From an uncultured Succinivibrio sp. (GTDB lineage: Bacteria; Pseudomonadota; Gammaproteobacteria; Enterobacterales; Succinivibrionaceae): a stretch of DNA of 5,000 bases. Position numbers and translations under genes: made by a program. Below the pieces are notes generated by a model. The model was given only the letters and a program-made list of their open reading frames with translations. It had not been told where the DNA came from and did not search any database. The stretch covers positions 1-5,000 of the forward strand of contig CAAECI010000121.1 in the NCBI GenBank assembly GCA_900754255.1, in the 5' to 3' direction. Shown in pieces: positions 1-4,929 of this stretch. Position 1 is the stretch's first letter, and every line of letters begins with the position of its first letter.

Positions 1-59
1 CCAAACCTGAATTTGTTGGCCCTAAAAGACAGAGAGGACGTCCTAGAAAATTACCTTAG
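1..59 (+). CDS. C-terminal end of a protein with an AT-hook-like basic tail (partial)
   Basis: The first complete codon is at position 3 and the frame runs to a TAG at 57-59, giving 18 residues that end in PKRQRGRPRKLP. The RGRPRK core resembles an AT-hook, a short minor-groove DNA-binding motif, and similar basic tails occur at the C-terminus of some transposases and nucleoid proteins. Only the tail is visible, so the product cannot be named. The frame starting at position 1 is also open, to a TAA at 124-126, but its composition is less protein-like and it would run through the promoter of the next gene. The choice of frame is therefore an inference. Confidence 0.42.
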   Translation, partial: KPEFVGPKRQRGRPRKLP

Positions 60-77
60 TACCAACATGTGTGAATG

Positions 78-105
78 TTTTAATTCATCAGATCTCTTTT
101 ATAAT
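78..105 (+). promoter_or_regulatory. Predicted sigma-70 promoter of the GntR-family gene
   Basis: A perfect TATAAT -10 box lies at 100-105. The best -35 candidate is TTTTAA at 78-83, with a 16-bp spacer, and it is weak. Transcription would start near 112 and leave a leader of about 50 bases before the ATG at 162. The 13-bp repeat at 86-98 lies in the spacer, so a protein bound there could block or remodel RNA polymerase. The poor -35 fits a regulated promoter. Confidence 0.55.
86..98 (+). repeat. 13-bp repeat CATCAGATCTCTT, copy 1
   Basis: Exact copy of a sequence also found at 2227-2239 and 2379-2391. It contains the palindrome AGATCT and follows an AT-rich stretch (TTAATT). It sits between the -35 and -10 elements of the GntR gene promoter, a classic operator position. 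Whether a protein binds it is unknown. Confidence 0.6.
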
Positions 106-130
106 TTAGATGCGGACGAAAATTAAGTTT

Positions 131-154
131 TTTACGTAAACGATTTCGAAAATC
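131..154 (+). promoter_or_regulatory. Two small palindromes in the GntR-gene leader
   Basis: TTTACGTAAA at 131-140 is a perfect 10-bp palindrome. It is followed at once by GATTT-CGA-AAATC at 142-154. Both lie between the predicted transcription start (near 112) and the ATG at 162. GntR-type proteins bind as dimers to short palindromes and often regulate their own gene, so either could be an autoregulatory operator. They could equally be chance symmetry in AT-rich DNA. No clear Shine-Dalgarno sequence is seen before the ATG. Confidence 0.3.
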
Positions 155-161
155 ATTAAAA

Positions 162-887
162 ATGAACAATCAAAACATACAGGACGTATCTAAATCGCTT
201 TCGGAGCTTACGGCCGAGCGTATTTTGGATCACGTAGTACATCAGGGCTATAAGGCTGGGGATAAGCTTGATAACGAGAAGACTCTGTGTAGCGTTTTGG
301 ACGTGGGACGCAGTACTCTGCGCGAGGCCGTGCGTATGCTGGCCTCGCGTAATATCCTGAGTGTCAAGCACGGATCGGGCATATACATATCCGAAAAGCT
401 CGGCATGGCCGATGATCCTCTGGGCTTTACATTTATTGAAAATAAAAGCAAGCTGGTGCGCGATCTCATCGATTTCAGACGCATGATTGAGCCGCTTATA
501 GCAATGCTTGCGGCCAATAACGCCACCGCCTCCCAAATAGATGAGCTTTTTGAGATCGAGGATAAGATTGAGGAGCTTATAAAATCGGGGAATACCCATG
601 CCCTGATGGATGCGGCCTTTCATTCCAAGATCGGGGAGATGAGTGGCAATTTGGTAATGCCCAAGATAGGGCCCATCATCAACAACGCCATCGATCTTTT
701 CATCGATGTAACGGGATCGGTGTTAAGAGATGAAACCATAAGCGATCATCGTGAGATTTTAGAAGCAATAAAAAACCGCGATCCGGTACGGGCCTCTGAT
801 GCCATGCTTTTGCATATCATTCACAATCGCGCGGTGATCGAGGGGTTTTTAAGAGCGGAGGAGCAAAAAGCCGCTGAGGGAAAATGA
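162..887 (+). CDS. GntR-family transcriptional regulator, FadR subfamily (wHTH plus FCD domain)
   Basis: This 241-residue protein is the usual length for the subfamily. Residues about 13-77 form the winged helix-turn-helix: GDKLDNEKTL leads into VGRSTLREAVRML (48-60, the recognition helix region), and HGSGIYI (70-76) is the wing. Residues about 95-230 are an all-helical FCD ligand-binding domain. Its expected metal-binding set is visible as D150, H154, H196 and H218, spaced as in structurally characterised FCD proteins (4, 42 and 22 residues apart), so a divalent metal and a carboxylate effector are likely. The ATG at 162 is the natural start because the wHTH begins soon after; the ribosome binding site is weak. 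The gene has its own TATAAT promoter and converges on a D-2-hydroxyacid dehydrogenase. Control of that gene and of itself is an inference; the effector cannot be read from the sequence. Confidence 0.93.
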   Translation: MNNQNIQDVSKSLSELTAERILDHVVHQGYKAGDKLDNEKTLCSVLDVGRSTLREAVRMLASRNILSVKHGSGIYISEKLGMADDPLGFTFIENKSKLVRDLIDFRRMIEPLIAMLAANNATASQIDELFEIEDKIEELIKSGNTHALMDAAFHSKIGEMSGNLVMPKIGPIINNAIDLFIDVTGSVLRDETISDHREILEAIKNRDPVRASDAMLLHIIHNRAVIEGFLRAEEQKAAEGK

Positions 888-1100
888 AAGGATCGGAAAT
901 GAGATCTTGTCATCAAAAGTTGGAGTTCGTGGCAAGAAAGGGGGCTGCGGACGGGGGAGCGTTGAGACAGTGAGATCGCTAAGGGGGGGCTTTCATCCAT
1001 TTTGTCACATCGTTAGCATCATTTTATTTAAGTGCGAGGTGCCCGCCAAGATCAGATGCAGTCCCGTATTTGCTGTTTCCAAGTGCTATGCAAGCAATAA
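888..1100. other. Non-coding 3' region with G-runs and a possible orphan promoter
   Basis: The stretch after the regulator stop codon has no convincing gene. A frame from TTG at 907 to 1125 is open but runs through the terminator, lacks a ribosome binding site and has unlikely composition. Three G-runs stand out: G5 at 940-944, G5 at 953-957 and G7 at 983-989. Near position 1002 there is a TTGTCA hexamer followed 17 bp later by TATTTA, a marginal promoter that would give a transcript of roughly 80 bases ending at the terminator. Confidence 0.45.
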
Positions 1101-1123
1101 AAAACCGCCTTGCGGCGGTTTTT
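1101..1123. terminator. Bidirectional intrinsic terminator between convergent genes
   Basis: The stem CCGCC (1105-1109) and GGCGG (1114-1118) closes on a TTGC loop, with an A-run on the left and a T-run on the right. Read forward it ends the GntR-family transcript. Read in reverse it also has a stem followed by T residues, so it can end the dehydrogenase transcript, whose stop codon is at 1150-1152. Sharing one symmetrical terminator is typical of convergent genes. Confidence 0.88.
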
Positions 1124-1149
1124 AAATCAACTTTTAATTAAGATCAAGA

Positions 1150-2118
1150 TCAGAACTTGTTGACCTGGCAACGGGGAGCCTGTCCTAAGGCACCGCGTAC
1201 GGCTTCCTCAGCGCACTTGGTCTTAAGATCGGAGGCTGCCTGTACGGAGTACCAAGCCATGTGCGGGGTGATCACGAGGTTAGGAGCAGTGCGCAGGGCA
1301 TTGTCCATGGGCAAAGGCTCCTTGATGGTAACGTCGAGACCGGCACCGCCTATTTGGCCGCTCTTTAAGGCCTCGGCCAGATCTTCCTCATTAACGAGAC
1401 CGCCGCGGGCTACGTTGATGAGGTAGGCACCGCGCTTCATCTTAGCGAAGGTGTCCTTGTTCATGAACTTGGCATTGTCCTTATTGAGACCGCAGTGCAA
1501 GGAGATGAGATCGGAATTCTTGATGAGATCCTCCTGGCTTACGAGCTCGATAAAGGAAAGCTCGGGATCTTCCTCAACGTGCTTGGTATAGATATCAAAG
1601 CCTATGACCTTGCAGCCCATGGCATGTACGCGCTTGGCAAAGGCAGTGCCGATGCGGCCCAAGCCGATGACGCCGACGGTGAGGCAGGACATACGGGTGA
1701 TGGGAGCGCACTTGGCATAATCCCAGATCCCGTCTTTAACCTGGGCATCGGCAGCGCAAACCTTGCGGGTTACGGCCATCATCAATGCCAAGGCCTGATC
1801 GGCAACCTCAAAGGTACCGTAATCGGGAACGTTGCAAACGGCAACGTGGTGACGGGAGGCAGCTTCCAGATCAACATTGTCGACGCCTACGCCGTAACGG
1901 CAGATAAGCTTAAGATCAGGCAAAGCTGCAAAAACCTTCTCGGTGAAGCGGGCATACTGGTTACAGCAGGCAACCGCACCCTTGAGGTTTTCGATCAATT
2001 CGTCTTCAGTAGTGCACTGGCAGAGTTTCCAGGAGATGCCGGCTTTTTCAAAAACAGCCTGTTCCTCGTTAAGATTAGCGTGATCGCAATCGGTAATAAC
2101 AATCTTGGCGTCGGCCAT
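1150..2118 (-). CDS. D-2-hydroxyacid dehydrogenase, CtBP-like (NAD-dependent)
   Basis: This 322-residue cytoplasmic enzyme belongs to the D-isomer-specific 2-hydroxyacid dehydrogenases, which interconvert 2-oxoacids and D-2-hydroxyacids with NAD(P)H. The substrate-side segment YGVGVDNVD is at 75-83. The Rossmann dinucleotide loop GLGRIG is at 152-157, and D175 at the end of the next strand favours NAD over NADP. The catalytic triad is visible as R238 (in NVARGG), E267 (in KEPLP) and H286 (in TPHMAWYS). The HxAWYS ending, with a Trp three residues after the catalytic His, matches the CtBP branch rather than typical phosphoglycerate dehydrogenases. The ATG at 2116-2118 is supported by a GGGGTGA ribosome binding site 4 bases upstream. 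The gene is monocistronic, with a CRP-type promoter upstream and a shared terminator downstream. The physiological substrate is not readable; glycerate, lactate or sugar-acid roles all remain possible. Confidence 0.92.
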   Translation of the reverse strand: MADAKIVITDCDHANLNEEQAVFEKAGISWKLCQCTTEDELIENLKGAVACCNQYARFTEKVFAALPDLKLICRYGVGVDNVDLEAASRHHVAVCNVPDYGTFEVADQALALMMAVTRKVCAADAQVKDGIWDYAKCAPITRMSCLTVGVIGLGRIGTAFAKRVHAMGCKVIGFDIYTKHVEEDPELSFIELVSQEDLIKNSDLISLHCGLNKDNAKFMNKDTFAKMKRGAYLINVARGGLVNEEDLAEALKSGQIGGAGLDVTIKEPLPMDNALRTAPNLVITPHMAWYSVQAASDLKTKCAEEAVRGALGQAPRCQVNKF

Positions 2119-2148
2119 ATTTCACCCCATAACATAAAGCAGAAAAAA

Positions 2149-2161
2149 TGCGTTAAACGCA
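2149..2161 (-). promoter_or_regulatory. Palindrome in the dehydrogenase leader: operator or weak attenuator
   Basis: TGCGTT-A-AACGCA is a perfect inverted repeat around a single base. It lies between the predicted transcription start (near 2172) and the ribosome binding site. In the reverse-strand RNA it would fold as a short stem (UGCGU/ACGCA, loop UUA) followed directly by six U residues, which looks like a weak intrinsic terminator. It could instead be a DNA operator placed about 11-23 bp downstream of the start. Confidence 0.4.
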
Positions 2162-2179
2162 AAAAATATGATGTTACAT

Positions 2180-2187
2180 ATTGTATA
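2180..2187 (-). promoter_or_regulatory. Predicted -10 region of the dehydrogenase promoter
   Basis: On the reverse strand this reads TATACAAT, offering TACAAT (2185-2180, five of six matches to TATAAT) or the overlapping TATACA (2187-2182). Transcription would start near 2172-2175, with a leader of about 55 bases. At the expected -35 position there is only ACAACT, a very poor match. That suits an activator-dependent promoter and agrees with the CRP site just upstream. Confidence 0.55.
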
Positions 2188-2205
2188 AAATTTTGCACGC
2201 AAAGT

Positions 2206-2221
2206 TGTGAGCTTGCTCACT
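2206..2221. promoter_or_regulatory. CRP (cAMP receptor protein) binding site
   Basis: TGTGA-GCTTGC-TCACT matches the consensus TGTGA-N6-TCACA at nine of ten conserved bases, and the inner GTGAGC/GCTCAC is a perfect inverted repeat. Its centre (2213/2214) lies about 40-41 bp upstream of the predicted dehydrogenase start, the class II activation position where CRP overlaps the -35 region. This implies induction of the dehydrogenase when cAMP is high. The site is seen in the sequence; the activation is inferred. Confidence 0.68.
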
Positions 2222-2226
2222 AAATA

Positions 2227-2239
2227 CATCAGATCTCTT
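2227..2239 (+). repeat. 13-bp repeat CATCAGATCTCTT, copy 2
   Basis: Exact match to copies 1 and 3, and preceded by TAAATA as in an AT-rich version of the flanks of copy 3. It lies 5 bp beyond the CRP site, about 55-67 bp upstream of the predicted dehydrogenase start. It could be an operator that modulates CRP-dependent transcription. Confidence 0.6.
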
Positions 2240-2340
2240 GCACAAATTCAGCGAGCTTTTGATTTTTAAAGAAATTAACATGTCAGATTTTTTTTCTTGT
2301 TAAAACAAAAGTGATCTGCTTTTTTAAGTATGTAAGACGA
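2240..2340. other. AT-rich intergenic spacer
   Basis: About 100 bases of AT-rich DNA lie between the dehydrogenase control region and the ppk terminator, with no coding frame. It contains a run of eight or more T around 2288-2295 and a small inverted repeat TTGTT-AA-AACAA near 2298-2309. Neither points to a particular function beyond possible DNA bending. Confidence 0.5.
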
Positions 2341-2369
2341 AAATTAAAAACCGTCGTAGCAAACGACGG
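2341..2369 (-). terminator. Intrinsic terminator of ppk
   Basis: The stem CCGTCGT (2351-2357) and ACGACGG (2363-2369) closes on the loop AGCAA. Read on the reverse strand it is followed by TTTTTAATTT (2350-2341), a good termination tract. It lies about 70 bases after the ppk stop codon and separates ppk from the dehydrogenase transcription unit. Confidence 0.88.
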
Positions 2370-2378
2370 TTTAAATGA

Positions 2379-2391
2379 CATCAGATCTCTT
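2379..2391 (+). repeat. 13-bp repeat CATCAGATCTCTT, copy 3
   Basis: Exact third copy, preceded by TAAATGA. It lies between the ppk stop codon and the ppk terminator, inside the 3' untranslated region of ppk, so no promoter explains it here. This position weakens a simple operator model and leaves room for a dispersed genomic motif or an RNA-level role. Confidence 0.6.
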
Positions 2392-2440
2392 TGCGTGGGA
2401 AGCCTTGCAAAATCCCGCCTGCAGGCTTTTAATGCAAATG

Positions 2441-4513
2441 CTAGGCTTTCTTTGCGAGCATCTCCTTTAACAGATCCTTTTCCACCTCCTCAAGATAGTT
2501 GCGAATTGCGATCTGTGAGCGCAAAGGAGCCTCGTCCTTGCTTTTTGCGACATAAACATTCTGCTGCTTTTCATCGAGAATGCGGGCCTTGCGGTTGTCT
2601 CTTTCCTGAATAAGCAAGATGTTTTTGATCCGCTCCTTAAGATCGGGATCCAAGATCTGCGTGCCCACCTCGATACGGTAATCGAGGTTGCGGGTCATCC
2701 AATCGGCGGAGCTTATGAAAAGCTCGTCCTTTCCGCCTGCGCAAAAAAGCATGACGCGGGGGTGCTCTAAGAAACGATCGACTATGGAGGTTATGAAAAT
2801 ATTTTCAGACAGCCCCTTTACACCGGCCTTTAGGGTGCACATGCCGCGCACCACCATACGGATCTTGACTCCGGCCTTGGAGGCCTCATAGAGCCTGCTG
2901 ACGATTTTCTTGTCGACCAGATTGTTCACCTTCAGATGTATATAGGCCTCAAGGCCGGTCTTTTTATTCTCTATCTCGCGGTCGATCATAGCCGTGATGC
3001 GTTCGCGGGCATTTAAGGGCGAGACCAGGAGCATCTTGAAATCGGGGCGGGTATAGGGGTATTCAATGAACTCGAATACATTTTCAACCTCGTCGGTGAT
3101 CTCCTTTTTCACCGTAAACAAAGCAAAGTCCGTGTAGATCTTGGCCGTTTTCTCGTTGAAGTTGCCGGTGCCTATATGGGCATAGCGTACGAGACGATCG
3201 CCCTCGCGTCTGGTTACGAGCACGAGCTTGGAGTGGATCTTAAGCGTAGGCAGACCGAATTGTACCTTCACTCCGGCGTCGGTAAGACGTGAGGCCCATT
3301 TTATATTGTTGGCCTCGTCAAAACGGGCCTTCAATTCCACGACCACGGTTACGCTCTTGCCGTTGTTGGCCGCATCGATGAGGGAATTGATGACGCGCGA
3401 ATTCGAGGCCACGCGATAAATATTGATTTTTATGGAGGTGACGCGCGGATCGTAGGAGGCCTGGCGCAAAAATTCGGTCAGATAATCGAAGCTGTAGTAG
3501 GGGTAGTAGAGCAAAACATCCTTTTGGGCTATGGCTTCAAAGGGGGTTGCGGCCGTATCGAAGGCTGAGGAATGTACCTCCTCGAGCGGGCGGTATTCAC
3601 TGTCGTCACCGCCTATGGAGGGGAAGGACATGAAGTCCTTGAAATTGTGATAACGGTTGCCGGGCATGAGCGAATCGATGGAGGAGAGCTTGAGCTCCTT
3701 GGCCATGAATTCGACCAGATCGCGGGGCATGGCCGCATCGTAGGCAAAGCGCACGGGCTTGGCGTTGAGGCGCTGCTTTAACGATTCCGACATGTCCTCG
3801 AGCAAGGATTTATCAAGGTTACCCGAAAGATCGTATTCGGCATCACGATTCATTTTGATGGAGTAGGCCTCGATGGCGTCGTAGCTAAAGAGCCTTGAGA
3901 AGATCATGTCCACGCAAAGCCTGATCACGTCGTCTAAGAACATGAGCGTGGTATTGTTCCCCTCCGAGGGCATACGAATAAAACGCGGCAACGTATCGGT
4001 AGGGATCTCAATTAAGGCATAGTAGTTGGTCTCTCCGCGCATACGCACGATGAGGTAGGAGTACTGATCCTTGAGGAAGGAGACGAGATCCGTTTCCTCG
4101 TCGATGATCACCGGATTTATGTGCTTGAGCACGTGACGGCGGAAATAGTGCTTTACCCACTGATGTTGATCCTCGGAAATGCTTTTTTCGTCACGCAAAA
4201 AGATCCCGTTACGTTCAAGCTCCGACACCAGGGATCTGAAGATCTCGTTTAAGGTCATTTGGTAGCGTGCCGCCTCGTGCTGGACCTGCTTTAAAAGCGT
4301 GACCAGCTCCTCCTGAGAGCGGCGCTCGCTTTCGATCATGGCCTGACGCTTAAGCTCGGCTACGCGTACCTTAAAGAATTCATCCTGATTATTCGAATAG
4401 ATCCCTAAAAAATGTACGCGCTCGATGAGCGGTACCGAGGGATCCGCCGCCTCCTGCAGGACGCGACCGTTGAAGGACAGCCATGAAAGTTCCTTGGGAA
4501 TGAATTCGGACAT
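2441..4513 (-). CDS. ppk: Polyphosphate kinase 1
   Basis: This 690-residue enzyme reversibly transfers the terminal phosphate of ATP to inorganic polyphosphate, and is close to the 688 residues of the E. coli protein. The N-terminal domain (about 1-105) carries SNNQDEFFKVR at 40-50, including the adenine-contacting Asn region. A head domain follows to about 310, then two phospholipase-D-like catalytic domains. The phosphorylated histidine is H427 in KIHSK, and the second catalytic histidine is H584 in FLEHPR; their 157-residue spacing equals that of E. coli H435 and H592. R367 and R397 match the Mg-binding arginines. GTGNFNEKTA (448-457) and SSADWMTRN (601-609) are further family signatures. 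The ATG at 4511-4513 begins the conserved N-terminus and has an AGGT ribosome binding site. No ppx follows; a terminator closes the unit, so ppk appears monocistronic. Confidence 0.97.
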   Translation of the reverse strand: MSEFIPKELSWLSFNGRVLQEAADPSVPLIERVHFLGIYSNNQDEFFKVRVAELKRQAMIESERRSQEELVTLLKQVQHEAARYQMTLNEIFRSLVSELERNGIFLRDEKSISEDQHQWVKHYFRRHVLKHINPVIIDEETDLVSFLKDQYSYLIVRMRGETNYYALIEIPTDTLPRFIRMPSEGNNTTLMFLDDVIRLCVDMIFSRLFSYDAIEAYSIKMNRDAEYDLSGNLDKSLLEDMSESLKQRLNAKPVRFAYDAAMPRDLVEFMAKELKLSSIDSLMPGNRYHNFKDFMSFPSIGGDDSEYRPLEEVHSSAFDTAATPFEAIAQKDVLLYYPYYSFDYLTEFLRQASYDPRVTSIKINIYRVASNSRVINSLIDAANNGKSVTVVVELKARFDEANNIKWASRLTDAGVKVQFGLPTLKIHSKLVLVTRREGDRLVRYAHIGTGNFNEKTAKIYTDFALFTVKKEITDEVENVFEFIEYPYTRPDFKMLLVSPLNARERITAMIDREIENKKTGLEAYIHLKVNNLVDKKIVSRLYEASKAGVKIRMVVRGMCTLKAGVKGLSENIFITSIVDRFLEHPRVMLFCAGGKDELFISSADWMTRNLDYRIEVGTQILDPDLKERIKNILLIQERDNRKARILDEKQQNVYVAKSKDEAPLRSQIAIRNYLEEVEKDLLKEMLAKKA

Positions 4514-4638
4514 AGGTTTACCTGTATTAGCAATAAATTAGCCTTAAATGAATGATGTTGGGTTTAGCGTGATTAAATCCATGCTCTAATTGTAATTTGG
4601 AAAATGATGTTAGCGCATAAAAGTAAAAATTAAGTAAA
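4514..4638 (-). promoter_or_regulatory. AT-rich upstream region of ppk with a direct repeat
   Basis: This stretch should carry the ppk promoter. A TACAAT hexamer on the reverse strand (4594-4589) is the best -10 candidate, but it has no good -35 partner. AATGATGTT occurs at 4551-4559 and again at 4603-4611, each followed by TTAGCG after a short or zero gap. The copies start 52 bp apart, close to five turns of the helix, which would put bound proteins on one face of the DNA. No convincing Pho box was found. Confidence 0.35.
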
Positions 4639-4846
4639 GTGAGAAAAATTCGTCCGTGGCATCAAGGTCGAAACTCTCTGCGGGCATTTAAACGTACCTC
4701 GATGAGATGCTTTTTGGGATTTTTGGATGAGAAGTGCTTTGTAGTAAGTACTGACAATGCATTCTTTTAATTAACGCGATCGTCTTGCGATCCCTATGGG
4801 GCTTTTTTTCGTCGTTACCGCATCCTTCGTATCATTCATAGAAACG
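4639..4846. other. Intergenic region with a doubtful 43-codon frame and a terminator-like site
   Basis: No recognised gene is present between the ppk upstream region and the mobile-element end. A forward frame from GTG at 4639 to TAA at 4768-4770 encodes 43 residues rich in basic and aromatic amino acids. It has no ribosome binding site and no family resemblance I can name. It may be chance or a worn remnant of an older gene. Confidence 0.35.
4778..4809 (+). terminator. Weak terminator-like hairpins with a T7 run
   Basis: GATCG-TCTTG-CGATC (4778-4792) is a small perfect hairpin. It is followed by CCC-TAT-GGG and then seven T residues at 4803-4809. The stem next to the T-run has only three to four pairs, so termination would be weak. 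If real, it would stop forward transcription before the mobile element, either from an unseen small transcript or to insulate tnpA. Confidence 0.35.
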
Positions 4847-4888
4847 TCGCAAGGAAACATCTGACTTCAGTCAGGTGAGGAATTGCGA
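4847..4888 (+). repeat. Nested subterminal hairpin upstream of tnpA
   Basis: The inner stem CATCTGACT (4858-4866) pairs with AGTCAGGTG (4869-4877), including one T-G wobble. An outer stem TCGCAA (4847-4852) pairs with TTGCGA (4883-4888), separated by purine-rich internal loops. In IS200/IS605 elements such a structure is bound as single-stranded DNA by TnpA. In the mRNA it could also limit transposase expression, as known for IS200. Confidence 0.62.
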
Positions 4889-4929
4889 TACATGCATTTC
4901 ATTCATTACCATACGATAAAATTTGAGAC

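Noticed and set aside
156..623. Reverse frames opposite the GntR-family gene (156-623 and 248-526)
   Set aside because: They mirror a well-supported regulator and show no recognisable domains or start signals.
907..1125. Forward frame of 72 codons after the regulator
   Set aside because: TTG start without a ribosome binding site, passage through the terminator hairpin, and Gly/Cys-rich composition caused by the G-runs.
1495..2223. Long forward open frame of 242 codons opposite the dehydrogenase
   Set aside because: It is antisense to a gene with complete catalytic motifs, its product is a low-complexity Gly/Ala/Asn-rich sequence with no family pattern, and it runs through the dehydrogenase promoter and CRP site.
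115..2347. 12-bp sequence GACGAAAATTAA at 115-126 and 2336-2347
   Set aside because: Two copies of an AT-rich 12-mer in 5 kb are close to chance expectation, and their positions relative to the 13-bp repeat differ.
2311..2613. Forward frame of 100 codons overlapping the ppk terminator and 3' end
   Set aside because: It crosses a strong terminator and is mostly antisense to conserved ppk sequence.
4622..4700. Reverse 26-codon frame upstream of ppk, beginning MPAESFDLD
   Set aside because: Too short, no ribosome binding site identified and no known family; likely chance.
4639..4770. 43-codon forward frame with a GTG start
   Set aside because: No ribosome binding site, no family resemblance, and a length common by chance; kept only as a note on the intergenic region.
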